This document shows, one piece after another, positions 1 to 8,926 of a DNA stretch of 64,000 nt. Under the pieces are notes generated by a model, which did no database searches, was not told where the DNA came from, and worked only from the letters and a program-made list of their open reading frames with translations. This stretch comes from Modestobacter sp. VKM Ac-2977 (GTDB lineage: Bacteria; Actinomycetota; Actinomycetes; Mycobacteriales; Geodermatophilaceae). The DNA lies in the NCBI RefSeq assembly GCF_026968045.1, contig NZ_JAPVBQ010000003.1:218060-282059 (forward strand), given 5' to 3'. Each line of letters opens with the position of its first letter. Position 1 is the stretch's first letter. A program made the position numbers and the translations under genes.

Positions 1-1349
1 TGCACCTTGCTGGCGATGAACTCCAGGACCGCGTCGGGGGCCTGCAGTCGCTCGCCATAGGCCTTCTTCCGCAGGATCGCGATGCGGGTCTCCAGGTCCG
101 GCGCCTGGACGTCGGTGATGAGACCCCACTCGAACCGCGTGCGCAGCCGGTCCTCCAGCGTCGTCAGCTTCTTCGGCGCGCGGTCGGAGGTGATGACGAT
201 CTGCTTGCTGGCGTTGTGCAGCGTGTTGAACGTGTGGAAGAACTCCTCCTGGGTGCGCTCGGCGCGCTCCAGGAACTGGATGTCGTCGATCAGCAGGAAG
301 TCGATGTCCCGGTAGCGACGCCGGAAGTCCTCGGCCCGGCCGGAGTGCACCAGGTTGATGAACTCGTTGGTGAACTCCTCCGTGCTGACGTACCGCACCC
401 GCACGTTGGGGAACATCCGCGCGGCGTAGTGGCCGATCGCGTGCAGCAGGTGCGTCTTGCCCAGCCCGGAGTCGCCGTAGATGAACAGCGGGTTGTAGGC
501 GCGGGCCGGGGCCTCGGCGACGGCGACGGCGGCCGCGTGCGCGAACCGGTTGCTGTTGCCGATGACGAAGCTGTCGAAGACGTACTTCGCGTTGAGCCCC
601 GGGTCCAGGCCGCCGGGGCGCCGGTCGGCGAACAGGGGGACGGCGCCGCCGCCGCGGCCCGGGCGCTCGGCGGGGCGGTCGCCGATGCCCTCGTTCCCCG
701 GTGTCTGGGCGCGACCGGCGTCCCCCGGGTCCCGGTCCCACGGGGCGAGCCGGCGGGGGCCGCCATCGGGCTGGTCGTCGGAGGCCGACCCACGCGACCA
801 GTCGCGCCCGTCCCCGGACTCGGGCAGCCAGGCCTCGGCCCGGGCGGCATCGGTACGCACCCCGAAGGCGCTCCGCCCGTCGTCGACCCGGTCCCGGTCG
901 GCGCGGTCCTCGGCGGCCCGGTCGTGCGCCGCCCGCTCGCGGGCAGCCAGCTCCTCCGAGGCGCGGTCGTGGGCCAGCCGGTCCTGCGTGAGGCGGTCCT
1001 GGTCCAGCCGGTCCTGCTCGGCGGTGGGCCAGCGACGGACCTCCGGCTCGACGCCGAGCCGAGGTGCCTCGGGGGCCGGCGGCGGCACCGGCATGTCCTC
1101 CAGCTGCACCGCCACCCGGATGTCCCGGCCGATCTCCGCGGACAGCGCCTCGGCCAGCACCATGCGCATGCGGGACTCGAGCACCGTCTGGGTGAACTCG
1201 TTGGGCGCGGCGAGCACGGCGGTGTCCTCGAACAGGCCGAGTGGGCGGGTGAGGTTGAGCACCGCCTTCTGCTGCGGGGTCAAGCTGCTGGCGAGCCTCT
1301 CGCGGGCCTGGTCCCAGACCGTCGCCAGGTCGACCGGATCGTCGGCCAT
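1..1349 (-). CDS. dnaA: Chromosomal replication initiator DnaA (3' end outside window)
   Basis: AAA+ initiator that binds DnaA boxes and opens oriC. The 449 visible residues start [12 protein letters not shown] and hold domain I, a long linker, and most of domain III: Walker [14 protein letters not shown], Walker [10 protein letters not shown]. The reading frame is still open at base 1, so the rest of domain III and the DNA-binding domain IV lie outside the window. Domain II (about residues 115-170) is unusually charged and holds a run of DR(L/A) pseudo-repeats such as [18 protein letters not shown]. The ATG at 1347-1349 is the first in frame after the origin spacer. It is divergent from rpmH across oriC, as in most actinobacteria. 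Confidence 0.97.
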   Translation of the reverse strand, partial: MADDPVDLATVWDQARERLASSLTPQQKAVLNLTRPLGLFEDTAVLAAPNEFTQTVLESRMRMVLAEALSAEIGRDIRVAVQLEDMPVPPPAPEAPRLGVEPEVRRWPTAEQDRLDQDRLTQDRLAHDRASEELAARERAAHDRAAEDRADRDRVDDGRSAFGVRTDAARAEAWLPESGDGRDWSRGSASDDQPDGGPRRLAPWDRDPGDAGRAQTPGNEGIGDRPAERPGRGGGAVPLFADRRPGGLDPGLNAKYVFDSFVIGNSNRFAHAAAVAVAEAPARAYNPLFIYGDSGLGKTHLLHAIGHYAARMFPNVRVRYVSTEEFTNEFINLVHSGRAEDFRRRYRDIDFLLIDDIQFLERAERTQEEFFHTFNTLHNASKQIVITSDRAPKKLTTLEDRLRTRFEWGLITDVQAPDLETRIAILRKKAYGERLQAPDAVLEFIASKV

Positions 1350-1760
1350 CGACTGTGTCCCTTCCCGTGCCTTCGGTGCTCTGCCTCTGGTGTGACGCCT
1401 CTGGTGCGACCCCGGAGCTGCGGTGCGACCCCGGAGCCGTCGTCCACAGGTGGGATGGATCTCGGGGACTCGCTGGATCCCCCGTCGGGTCCCCAGCTGT
1501 GGACGTCCGGCGGTGCTGCGTCCACATGAGTGTCCACAGTCTGTGCACGCTCGGCGACACCTGGTCCGGCGATCGGCGTCCGCGCTGCCGGGCACGACGT
1601 CATGGCTGGTGAGCGCCCCGGCAGGGGCGATCGGAGGAAGGTCCGGCGAGCGATCGGCCGACGGGGTCGGCAGGAGAACCGGCGCCCGGTCGTCCGACCC
1701 GGAGCGACGGCGACGCTAACAGCCTCGTCCACAGGCGGGCAACGACGACGGCAGCCGGCA
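1350..1760. other. oriC: Putative oriC spacer with DnaA boxes
   Basis: Non-coding dnaA-rpmH intergenic region. Against the actinobacterial DnaA-box consensus TTGTCCACA I see one-mismatch boxes at 1440-1448 (TCGTCCACA), 1530-1538 (GTGTCCACA) and 1725-1733 (TCGTCCACA), and two-mismatch boxes at 1498-1506 (minus strand) and 1518-1526. A 12-mer AGTCTGTGCACG occurs at 1538-1549 and again at 1869-1880. No obvious AT-rich unwinding element is visible. The call rests on these boxes and on the flanking genes. The rest of the spacer to 2068 holds no gene, only a possible -10 element for rpmH. Confidence 0.75.
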
Positions 1761-1856
1761 CGCTGATCGGCCGCGGCGTGTCCGGCGCCGGGTGGCCCGA
1801 TCAGCGGTGCACCATGAGCGGTCCGGCCAGCAGACCGGGACCCGTCGGGTGTCGGC

Positions 1857-1862
1857 TATGCT
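1857..1862 (+). promoter_or_regulatory. Possible -10 element for the rpmH operon
   Basis: TATGCT is the best -10 match upstream of rpmH. No convincing -35 is visible 16-18 nt upstream. It would give a leader of about 200 nt. This is a weak, position-based call. Confidence 0.3.
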
Positions 1863-2068
1863 GGTCGGAGTCTGTGCACGGGAGTCGGCGCGCGCCCTGA
1901 GGTCGTGGGGCGTGATCACCGGGCCCGTCGCACAGCAGACCAGCCTCGGGAGTCCGGGACAGGTCGCAGGTCCCAGGAGCACCGGGGCCGACGACCTGCC
2001 CGGCCCCGCGCGTGCGCTGCCCGACCGGGTGCGCGCCGCATCGACGTCGTCAGCAGTGGGAGTCCCTC

Positions 2069-2206
2069 GTGAGCAAGCGCACGTTCCAGCCGAACACCCG
2101 TCGTCGGGCCAAGACCCACGGCTTCCGGCTGCGGATGCGCACCCGGGCCGGGCGGGCGATCCTCGCCGCTCGCCGTGGCAAGGGTCGCAACAAGCTCTCC
2201 GCCTGA
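2069..2206 (+). CDS. rpmH: 50S ribosomal protein L34
   Basis: A 45-residue, highly basic protein with the complete L34 signature [20 protein letters not shown] and the conserved tail [18 protein letters not shown]. The GTG start at 2069 is chosen because family members begin (M/V)SKRTFQP and GGGAG lies 6 nt upstream. First gene of the rpmH-rnpA-yidD-yidC-jag-rsmG run; only one base separates it from rnpA, so co-translation is likely. Confidence 0.97.
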   Translation: MSKRTFQPNTRRRAKTHGFRLRMRTRAGRAILAARRGKGRNKLSA

Positions 2207-2207
2207 G

Positions 2208-2600
2208 GTGCTGCCTGCGCAGGCACGCCTGCGCCGGCGGCCGGAGTTCACCGCGGTCATGCGGTCCGGCCGACGTGCCGGGCGGCCGACCCTGGTGGTG
2301 CACTACCTCTCCGAACGGCCCGTCGCCCGGGTCGGGGGTCCGCTGGACCCCTCGACCGGGCCGCGGGCCGGTTTCGTGGTCGGCAAGGCCGTCGGCAACT
2401 CCGTCTGCCGGCACCGGGTCACCCGGCAGCTCCGCCACCTGGTCGGCGACCGCCTGGACCGGCTCCCGGCGACCGCGGACCTCGTCATCCGGGCCCGCCC
2501 GGAGGCGGCCGACGCCGGTTCCGCCGTGCTGAGCCGCGACCTGGACGCCGGCCTCGACCGGGTGCTCGGCGGACACGGCCCCCGGGCACGGCGACCGTGA
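2208..2600 (+). CDS. rnpA: Ribonuclease P protein component
   Basis: Protein subunit of RNase P, which matures the 5' end of tRNAs. The 130 residues contain the family core: [16 protein letters not shown], then [24 protein letters not shown], which carries the RNR-like basic helix. The conserved arginine-rich motif reads [10 protein letters not shown] (usually NAVxRNRxKR). The GTG at 2208 fits the usual VLP start; an in-frame GTG at 2175 would overlap rpmH. The 3' end overlaps yidD by 4 nt (GTGA). Confidence 0.95.
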   Translation: MLPAQARLRRRPEFTAVMRSGRRAGRPTLVVHYLSERPVARVGGPLDPSTGPRAGFVVGKAVGNSVCRHRVTRQLRHLVGDRLDRLPATADLVIRARPEAADAGSAVLSRDLDAGLDRVLGGHGPRARRP

Positions 2601-3025
2601 CGATCGCGCCCGCCCGCGGGTTGCTGGCCGCCGTCCGCTTCTACCAGCGGGCGATCAGCCCCGCGTTCCCCCCACGGTGCCGCTTCGAGCCCACCTGCAG
2701 CGCCTACGCGGCCGAGGCGATCGAGGTCCTCGGCGCCGGCCGGGGCAGCTGGCTGGCCGTGCGCCGGCTGGCGAAGTGCGCGCCCTGGCACCCCGGTGGC
2801 GTCGACCTGGTCCCGCCCCGGCGGGCCGGTACCGAGCCATCCGTAGGTGAATCGCTCGACCCCGGCCCAGGAACCGCTGGGCCCACCCACTCGTCGTGCA
2901 CAGCGGCGCAGCCGCCGGCACCGTCCGCGGCGACCGCGTCGACGGCTGACGGCACACGTCGTCCCGACCGTGCCACCCCGCCGGCTCCGCGCCGGTCTGC
3001 GCAGCAGGAGGCTGGCGTTGCTTGA
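2597..3025 (+). CDS. yidD: Membrane protein insertion efficiency factor YidD
   Basis: Small membrane-associated factor that assists YidC-dependent insertion. Residues 1-80 contain the invariant pattern [27 protein letters not shown] and [13 protein letters not shown] with its conserved cysteines. The remaining 60 residues form a Pro/Ala/Thr-rich tail not needed for the family (usual length 70-115), so the protein is long for YidD. The gene overlaps rnpA by 4 nt and the yidC start by 8 nt, implying translational coupling. Confidence 0.9.
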   Translation: MTIAPARGLLAAVRFYQRAISPAFPPRCRFEPTCSAYAAEAIEVLGAGRGSWLAVRRLAKCAPWHPGGVDLVPPRRAGTEPSVGESLDPGPGTAGPTHSSCTAAQPPAPSAATASTADGTRRPDRATPPAPRRSAQQEAGVA

Positions 3026-4121
3026 CTGGCTGTACACCGCGATCGCGTGGGTGATGAAGCAGTGGCATGCACTGTTCTCCACGTTCCTCGACCCGGCGAG
3101 CGGCATCACCTGGGCGCTGTCGATCGTCTTCCTGGTCGTCACCATCCGCGTGCTGCTGTTCCGCCTGTTCGTCAAGCAGGTGAAGAGCCAGCGGGCGATG
3201 CAGGAGATCCAGCCGGAGATCCAGAAGCTCCGCAAGCAGTACGGCAGCGACAAGCAGGGCTTCAGCCAGGCCATGATGGCGCTGAACAAGGAGCGCGGGG
3301 TCAACCCGCTCGCCGGCTGTCTGCCGATCCTGCCGCAGATCCCGATCTTCCTGTCGCTCTTCCACGTGCTGCGCCGGATCGCGCCGGGCAAGGACGGCCT
3401 CTACAGCTGGTCGGACACCCTCACGAACCAGGCGGCTTCGGCCCAGCTGTTCGGCGCGCCGATCTCCGCCTCGTTCAACATGACCGGGGCGAAAGAGCAG
3501 GCGATCCTCGGGCTGCCGGACGTCGGTTACACCAACATCCGGATCGTCGCGTTCCTGCTCATCGTGATCATGTGCGGGACGACCTTCTTCACCCAGAAGC
3601 AGATCATGCGGCGCTCCGGCCCGGTCGAGGGCCAGGCCGCGATGGTGCAGAAGCTGCTGCTCTACGGCATGCCGCTGAGCCTCTTCGTCTCCGGCTTCTT
3701 CTTCCCGATCGGCGTGCTCCTCTACTGGTTCACCAACAACCTGTGGACCCTGGGCCAGCAGTTCTACATCCTGAAGAAGCTGCCCCCGCCCGGGTCGCCG
3801 GCCGCGCTGGCCAAGGCCGCCGCCGACAAGCCGCCGATCGACCCGAAGGCCCTCGCCCCCAAGCCGGGCGCGAAGCCGGTGCGCCCCAAGTCGGGCAGCC
3901 GCGGGGCGACCGCGGCCCCCTCCCCCACGGTGGACGGCGACGGCACCACCCCCGACGCCCCGCCGGCCGGTGCGACCCCCGCCGAGGGGACCGGACCCGC
4001 AGAGGGTGGCTCGGCCAACGGCCGGCCCCCGGGTGGCGGAGGTGCCCGCCCCCGCACGGGCTCCTCGGGCAGCCGGTCGTCGGCCGGGCCCGCCAACCGA
4101 GGCAAACGCAAGCGCCGCTGA
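3018..4121 (+). CDS. yidC: Membrane protein insertase YidC (Oxa1 family)
   Basis: Inserts and folds inner-membrane proteins alone or with SecYEG. The 367-residue protein starts [20 protein letters not shown], followed by TM helices near residues 30-50, 105-125, 180-200 and 220-245, and the 60KD_IMP core ([18 protein letters not shown]). A basic Pro/Gly-rich C-terminal tail ends GKRKRR. The TTG at 3018 is chosen because a perfect AGGAGG (3006-3011) lies 6 nt upstream and it gives the usual actinobacterial N-terminus. An earlier in-frame ATG at 2847 would fall inside yidD. Confidence 0.95.
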   Translation: MLDWLYTAIAWVMKQWHALFSTFLDPASGITWALSIVFLVVTIRVLLFRLFVKQVKSQRAMQEIQPEIQKLRKQYGSDKQGFSQAMMALNKERGVNPLAGCLPILPQIPIFLSLFHVLRRIAPGKDGLYSWSDTLTNQAASAQLFGAPISASFNMTGAKEQAILGLPDVGYTNIRIVAFLLIVIMCGTTFFTQKQIMRRSGPVEGQAAMVQKLLLYGMPLSLFVSGFFFPIGVLLYWFTNNLWTLGQQFYILKKLPPPGSPAALAKAAADKPPIDPKALAPKPGAKPVRPKSGSRGATAAPSPTVDGDGTTPDAPPAGATPAEGTGPAEGGSANGRPPGGGGARPRTGSSGSRSSAGPANRGKRKRR

Positions 4122-4211
4122 CCGGCTGCGGCACCCGGGCGCGAGCCCGCGGCGTGCCCGCCACCTGACCACCGGGCTCGCCCGGCCGCCTGCACGATCC
4201 TGGAGGACTCC

Positions 4212-4853
4212 GTGAGTGCATCCGACAACGACACCGTGGCCACGTCCGAGGCGACCTCGGACGCCCTGCTGACCCCGGCCGGCGGGAGCGGTGACCCCGC
4301 GCTCCCCGACGCCGACCCGGCGTCCTCCGACGCCGTCGTCGAGCCGGTCGACGTCGAGGACGAGTCCGACGACGACGCTGAGGACGGCGCGGACGGCCTG
4401 CTCGTCCGCGAGGGCGACGTCGCCGGCGACTACCTCGAGCGGCTGCTGGACATCCTCGACGTCGACGGTGACATCGACCTGGACGTCGAGGGTGACCGGG
4501 CCTCGGTCGCGGTCGTCGGCGGCCAGCTGAAGACCCTCATCGGGCCCGACGGCGCCACGCTGGAGGCGCTCCAGGAGCTGACCCGGCTGGCGGTGGCCCA
4601 GTCCACCGGTGTCCGCAGCCGGCTGATGCTCGACATCGGGGGCTTCCGGGCCAAGCGGCGCGCAGACCTGACCAGCCTGGCGTCCGCAGCGGCCGAGCGG
4701 GTCGCCGAGAGCGGAGCACCCGAGCGCCTCTCGCCGATGAACCCGTTCGAGCGGAAGGTCGTGCACGACGTCATCGCCGTAGCCGCCGGTGTGCGCAGTG
4801 AGTCGGAGGGCGAGGAGCCGAACCGGCGCGTCGTGGTCCTGCCGGACCGGTGA
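4212..4853 (+). CDS. jag: Jag/KhpB-like R3H-KH RNA-binding protein
   Basis: The 213-residue protein has an acidic N-terminus (about 1-65), a Jag-type KH domain around GDIDLDVEGDRASVAVVGG and LIGPDGATLEALQELTRLA, and a C-terminal R3H domain around LSPMNPFERKVVHDVIA. Family members bind small RNAs and mRNAs and influence cell-envelope growth. Position between yidC and rsmG is conserved in Gram-positives. GTG start at 4212 with GGAGG 7 nt upstream; the stop overlaps rsmG by 4 nt. Confidence 0.93.
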   Translation: MSASDNDTVATSEATSDALLTPAGGSGDPALPDADPASSDAVVEPVDVEDESDDDAEDGADGLLVREGDVAGDYLERLLDILDVDGDIDLDVEGDRASVAVVGGQLKTLIGPDGATLEALQELTRLAVAQSTGVRSRLMLDIGGFRAKRRADLTSLASAAAERVAESGAPERLSPMNPFERKVVHDVIAVAAGVRSESEGEEPNRRVVVLPDR

Positions 4854-5566
4854 TCGACGAGGAGGGCCAGGCCGAGGGCCCGCCGTCCGCAGCTGATCAG
4901 CCCGGTCCTGTTCCGGAACCCTCGGCGGCAGCGCTCGCCCTGTTCGGTCCCGCTGTCGAGCAGGCGGTCCGCTACGTCGGGATGCTCGCTGGTGACGGTG
5001 TGGTCCGTGGGCTGATCGGGCCGCGTGAGGTGCCCCGGCTGTGGGACCGCCACGTGCTGAACAGCGCTGCGCTGGCCGAGGTGGTGCCGCAGGGCAGTCG
5101 GGTGGTCGACGTGGGCAGTGGGGCCGGGCTCCCCGGGGTGCCGCTGGGGCTGGCCCGGCCGGATCTCATGCTGACGCTGGTCGAGCCGATGGCCCGTCGG
5201 GTGGAGTTCCTCCAGGACGTCGTGACCGAACTGGGTGCTCCCTGGCGGGTGGTCCGCGGGCGTGCCGAGGAGCGGTCGGTCGTCCGGGCGGTCGGGCCGG
5301 TGGACGTGGTCACCGCGCGGGCGGTGGCGCCGCTGCCGCGACTGGTGGGCTGGTGCCGTGGGCTGCTGGCCCCGGGGGCCCAGCTGATCGCCCTGGTCGG
5401 CGCACGGGCGGCAGCCGAGGTGCCGGACCTGGTGCCGGAGTTGGAGGCTGCCGGGATGCGGGACGTGCACACGCGGGCAGTCGGTGTCGAGCTCGGCGCT
5501 GCAGCCACTACCGTGGTGCTCATGACGCGCGCTGGCACCTCTCGGTCCGGGCGCTCGGCAGGGTGA
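4850..5566 (+). CDS. rsmG: 16S rRNA (guanine-N7) methyltransferase RsmG
   Basis: SAM-dependent methyltransferase that modifies the 530-loop guanine of 16S rRNA (formerly GidB). The 238 residues show the GidB pattern: LWDRHVLNSAALAEVVP, the SAM-binding glycine loop VVDVGSGAGLPGVPLGLARP, and VTARAVAPLPRLVGWC. The GTG at 4850 overlaps the jag stop. The stop is followed by the parS pair and parA, the usual rsmG-parA-parB order beside oriC. Confidence 0.96.
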   Translation: MIDEEGQAEGPPSAADQPGPVPEPSAAALALFGPAVEQAVRYVGMLAGDGVVRGLIGPREVPRLWDRHVLNSAALAEVVPQGSRVVDVGSGAGLPGVPLGLARPDLMLTLVEPMARRVEFLQDVVTELGAPWRVVRGRAEERSVVRAVGPVDVVTARAVAPLPRLVGWCRGLLAPGAQLIALVGARAAAEVPDLVPELEAAGMRDVHTRAVGVELGAAATTVVLMTRAGTSRSGRSAG

Positions 5567-5569
5567 GCG

Positions 5570-5585
5570 CGTTTCACGTGGAACT
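5570..5585. promoter_or_regulatory. parS: parS centromere site 1
   Basis: CGTTTCACGTGGAACT holds the 14-bp core GTTTCACGTGGAAC at 5571-5584, a near match to the universal ParB-binding palindrome TGTTTCACGTGAAACA. It lies in the rsmG-parA spacer, 20 bp from a second, perfect site. Expected role: ParB loading for origin segregation. Confidence 0.9.
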
Positions 5586-5604
5586 CGCCGTAGCGACCGC
5601 TCCC

Positions 5605-5620
5605 TGTTCCACGTGGAACA
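5605..5620. promoter_or_regulatory. parS: parS centromere site 2 (perfect palindrome)
   Basis: TGTTCCACGTGGAACA is a perfect 16-bp palindrome and the actinobacterial version of parS. It is immediately upstream of parA, so ParB bound here could also affect parAB transcription (inference). Confidence 0.95.
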
Positions 5621-5642
5621 CGGTGGTGAGGAGGACGCACCG

Positions 5643-6758
5643 ATGACGGACCCGGGCGAGCGCCTGCGCAACAGCCTCGCCGCCGATCTCCCGGTCGGTC
5701 CCGACTTCGACAGCCCGATCGCCATGGAGGCGATGCGGGCCACTCGCGTGCTGCACGCCGCTGATCAGGATCCCTTCCCGGCGCCGGGCCGGATCCGGGT
5801 GGTGACGGTGGCGAACCAGAAGGGCGGCGTCGGGAAGACGACGTCGACGGTCAACCTGGGTGTCGCCCTGGCCATGTACGGGCTCCGGACGCTGGTCATC
5901 GACCTCGACCCCCAGGGGAACGCCAGCACCGCTCTCGGTGTGGAGCACACCGTGGGCACCCCCTCGATCTACGACGCACTGGTCGGCGACAACACGCTCG
6001 CCGAGGTCACCCACCCGACGACCGCGAGCCCGAACCTCTTCTGCGTCCCGGCGACGATCGACCTCGCCGGCGCGGAGATCGAGCTCGTCTCGGTCGTCGC
6101 TCGGGAACACCGGCTGCGCCGCTCCATCGAGACCTACCTGCACGAGCTCCCCGCCGAGGAGCGCCCGCACTACGTCCTCATCGACTGCCCGCCGTCCCTG
6201 GGGCTGCTCACGCTGAACGCGCTCGTGGCCGGGGACGAGGTGCTGATCCCCATCCAGTGCGAGTACTACGCGCTGGAGGGCCTCGGCCAGCTGCTGTCGA
6301 ACATCGACCTGGTGCGCGCCCACCTGAACCCGGGCATCTCGGTGAGCACGATCCTGCTCACCATGTACGACGGTCGTACCAAGCTCGCCGACCAGGTGGC
6401 CGACGAGGTGCGCAACCACTTCGGTGACCTGGTGCTCACGGCGGTCATCCCGCGGAACGTACGGGTGAGCGAGGCGCCGGGCTACGGGCAGTCGGTGCTC
6501 ACCTACGACCCGGGATCCCGTGGCTCGACCAGCTATGTGGAGGCGGCGCGGGAGTTCGCCCGCCGGGGAGCGGCCCTGCCGGCGTCGACGCCTCAGCCGA
6601 TCAGCCAGCCTCCTCCCCCACCACCGGTTGCCACGCCGGTCTACCCGCCGCCGGTGGGCGGGCCGCCGCCACCGGTGGCCGGGCCGCCGTCGGTGGCGGC
6701 ACTGGTGCTCGGTGAGCCGGCGACGGCTCCGGCCCAGCGGGGACGGCACGCGACGTGA
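5643..6758 (+). CDS. parA: Chromosome-partitioning ATPase ParA (Soj)
   Basis: Walker-type ATPase that forms nucleoid-bound dimers and drives segregation of ParB-parS complexes. The 371 residues show deviant Walker [21 protein letters not shown], Walker A' [11 protein letters not shown] and Walker [19 protein letters not shown] Pro-rich tail (about residues 320-371) extends past the usual fold. The ATG at 5643 is preceded by GAGGAGG at 5628-5634. An in-frame GTG at 5613 lies inside the parS palindrome and is unlikely. parB follows 67 nt downstream. Confidence 0.97.
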   Translation: MTDPGERLRNSLAADLPVGPDFDSPIAMEAMRATRVLHAADQDPFPAPGRIRVVTVANQKGGVGKTTSTVNLGVALAMYGLRTLVIDLDPQGNASTALGVEHTVGTPSIYDALVGDNTLAEVTHPTTASPNLFCVPATIDLAGAEIELVSVVAREHRLRRSIETYLHELPAEERPHYVLIDCPPSLGLLTLNALVAGDEVLIPIQCEYYALEGLGQLLSNIDLVRAHLNPGISVSTILLTMYDGRTKLADQVADEVRNHFGDLVLTAVIPRNVRVSEAPGYGQSVLTYDPGSRGSTSYVEAAREFARRGAALPASTPQPISQPPPPPPVATPVYPPPVGGPPPPVAGPPSVAALVLGEPATAPAQRGRHAT

Positions 6759-6825
6759 CCCCGGTGCGCCACATTCCCACCCCCGAGCCGCGTCTGCGGA
6801 CACCGGGCATCTGCGAGGAGGACCA

Positions 6826-7860
6826 GTGACCAAGCGCGGCGGTCTGGGGCGGGGCCTGGCGGCTCTGATCCCCACCAGTGCACCGGCTCCCACGGCGACC
6901 CCGGCGGCTCGCGCCGCGGAGGCGGCCGAGGTCGCCGCCACCGCGGCCGACCAGGCCGGGGCCACCCCTCCGGACCAGTCCACCCGGACGGCGTCGGTGC
7001 ACGAGCTCCCGAGCCGTGCGCTCGAGGAGGTCGCCGGCGTCCCCGGTGCGCAGCTGCGCGAGCTGCCGGTCGACGACATCGTCCCGAACCCCAAGCAGCC
7101 GCGACAGGTCTTCGACGACGAGGCCCTGGAGGAGCTCACCCACTCGGTGCGCGAGTTCGGGCTCCTGCAGCCGATCGTGGTCCGGGAGGCCGGTGACGGC
7201 CGCTACGAGCTCATCATGGGCGAGCGCCGACTGCGTGCGTCCCGGGCAGCCGGCCTGGAGACCGTGCCCGCGATCGTCCGGGACACCACCGACGACGCCA
7301 TGCTGCGCGACGCCCTGCTGGAGAACATCCACCGGGTCCAGCTCAACCCGCTGGAGGAGGCAGCTGCCTACCAGCAGCTGCTCGAGGAGTTCGGCGCCAC
7401 CCACGAGGAGCTGGCCAGCAAGATCGGGCGCAGCCGCTCGCAGGTCACCAACACCATCCGGCTGATGAAGCTGCCGGTGAAGGTCCAGACCCGGGTGGCC
7501 GCGGGGGTCATCTCGGCCGGGCACGCTCGGGCCCTGCTCGGTCTTCCGGAGGCGGAGGCGCAGGACGCCCTGGCCACCCGGATCGTCGCCGAGGGCATGT
7601 CCGTCCGGGCGACCGAGGAGGCCGTCGCGATGGCGGTCGCCGACTCTCCCACCGCGGCGCGCCGTTCGGCCCGGAAGATCAGTGCCCCCGGGGTCGAGGA
7701 CCTCGCCGGCCGGCTGTCGGACGTCTTCGAGACCAAGGTGAAGGTGCAGATCGGCCGGGCCAAGGGCCGGATCGTCGTGGAGTTCGGCTCGGTCGACGAC
7801 CTGCAGCGGATCGTCGGGATGATGGCCCCGGACATCACCGGTCGCAGCCAGCAGGAGTGA
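6826..7860 (+). CDS. parB: Chromosome-partitioning protein ParB (Spo0J)
   Basis: CTP-dependent parS-binding clamp. The 344 residues begin [16 protein letters not shown], the typical ParA-interacting N-terminus. The ParB/Srx domain follows with [18 protein letters not shown] and [12 protein letters not shown], then [20 protein letters not shown], the HTH around [20 protein letters not shown], and the C-terminal dimerisation domain. The GTG at 6826 has GAGGAGG just upstream. Its parS targets are visible at 5570, 5605, 20040 and 46245. Confidence 0.97.
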   Translation: MTKRGGLGRGLAALIPTSAPAPTATPAARAAEAAEVAATAADQAGATPPDQSTRTASVHELPSRALEEVAGVPGAQLRELPVDDIVPNPKQPRQVFDDEALEELTHSVREFGLLQPIVVREAGDGRYELIMGERRLRASRAAGLETVPAIVRDTTDDAMLRDALLENIHRVQLNPLEEAAAYQQLLEEFGATHEELASKIGRSRSQVTNTIRLMKLPVKVQTRVAAGVISAGHARALLGLPEAEAQDALATRIVAEGMSVRATEEAVAMAVADSPTAARRSARKISAPGVEDLAGRLSDVFETKVKVQIGRAKGRIVVEFGSVDDLQRIVGMMAPDITGRSQQE

Positions 7861-7890
7861 GTGCCGTACTTACGTCACAGTAGTAATGCG

Positions 7891-7926
7891 GATGAGGTGG
7901 TCGTCCGTCCGGACGACGACCTCATC
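7891..7926. terminator. Bidirectional terminator hairpin between parB and ddl
   Basis: Arms gatgaggtggtcgtcc (7891-7906) and ggacgacgacctcatc (7911-7926) pair 15 of 16 bases around a 4-nt loop. It lies between convergent genes and its right arm runs over the ddl stop codon. No T-tract is present, as usual in GC-rich actinobacteria. Confidence 0.75.
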
Positions 7927-8926
7927 CTGTGATCGGTCCCTCGGCCGCCGCTCGGGCGAGCAACCGGCCGAGGACGTCGCCGAGCCCGTACCCGGCTGCC
8001 TCGACGGCCATCGGGAACATCGACGTCTCCGTCAGTCCCGGGGAGACGTTCACCTCGAGGAACTGCACCGCGCCGTCGGGGGTGACGATCGCGTCGGTGC
8101 GGGACAGGCCGGCCAGCCCGAGCACCTCGTGCACCCGCAGGGCCATCTCCGCCGCGCGAGCAGCGACCTCGTCGGAGACCCGCGCCGGGGAGTGGTACTC
8201 GGTCATCCCGGGGGTGTACCGGGAGGTGTAGTCGAAGACGCCGGACTCGGGGGCGATCTCGACCGCAGGCAGCGCCTCGGGGCCGTTCCCGAGGTCGATC
8301 ACCGACAGGGCCAGCTCGACCCCGTCGACGAACCGCTCGACCATCACCGTGTCGCCGTAGGCGAAGCAGCTGACCATCGCGGCCGGCAGGTCCTCGACCC
8401 GGCTGACCTTCTGCACGCCGAGCGAGGAGCCACCCGAGGCCGGCTTCACCATGAGCGGGAGTCCGAGCCGGGCCACGATGAGGTCCAGGACGGCGCCGGC
8501 GCCCAGTTCCCGGAACGTGCTGTGCGGCAGAGCGACCCAGTCCGGCGTCGTGACCCCCGCCGTGCGCACGACCGACTTGGCGGCCGGCTTGTCCCAGGCC
8601 AGCCGGCAGGCAGCGGCCGGGGAGCCGACGTAGGGCACGCCGGCCAGGTCCAGCACGGCCCGCAGCGCGCCGTCCTCGCCGGTGGCGCCGTGCAGCGCGA
8701 TGAACACCGCGTCGGCCGGCGAGGCCGCCAGGCCGGGCAGCAGCTCGGCGTCGGCGTCGTGCATCTGCGCCTCGACCCCGGCCCGGGTGAGCGCCTCGAC
8801 CACCTGCCCGCCGGAGTTGATGCTGACCTCCCGCTCGAAGGTGAGCCCACCGGCGAGCACCAGGGCCCGCAGCGGGGTCGTCGCAGCGCCGGGTGCCGCT
8901 TCCGGTGCGGCCGCCTGGTCGGTCAT
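7922..8926 (-). CDS. D-alanine--D-alanine ligase family protein (ATP-grasp)
   Basis: The 334 residues match D-Ala-D-Ala ligases: N-terminal VLAGGLTFEREVSINSG, FIALHGATGEDGALRAVLDL, the ATP-binding block LPLMVKPASGGSSLGVQKV, and the metal-binding end VQFLEVNVSPGLTETS. The product would be the dipeptide for UDP-MurNAc-pentapeptide. Because ddl normally sits elsewhere in actinobacteria, this may be a second ligase or a relative with altered specificity. The ATG overlaps the upstream aminotransferase stop by 4 nt, so the two are one operon. Confidence 0.88.
   Translation of the reverse strand: MTDQAAAPEAAPGAATTPLRALVLAGGLTFEREVSINSGGQVVEALTRAGVEAQMHDADAELLPGLAASPADAVFIALHGATGEDGALRAVLDLAGVPYVGSPAAACRLAWDKPAAKSVVRTAGVTTPDWVALPHSTFRELGAGAVLDLIVARLGLPLMVKPASGGSSLGVQKVSRVEDLPAAMVSCFAYGDTVMVERFVDGVELALSVIDLGNGPEALPAVEIAPESGVFDYTSRYTPGMTEYHSPARVSDEVAARAAEMALRVHEVLGLAGLSRTDAIVTPDGAVQFLEVNVSPGLTETSMFPMAVEAAGYGLGDVLGRLLARAAAEGPITG

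Noticed and set aside
216-1529. Long plus-strand frame opposite dnaA
   Set aside because: It is the antisense shadow of dnaA in GC-rich DNA. The minus-strand frame contains all DnaA motifs.
2303-4766. Long minus-strand frames opposite rnpA-yidC-jag
   Set aside because: No recognisable domain; the plus strand codes for conserved genes with good ribosome binding sites.
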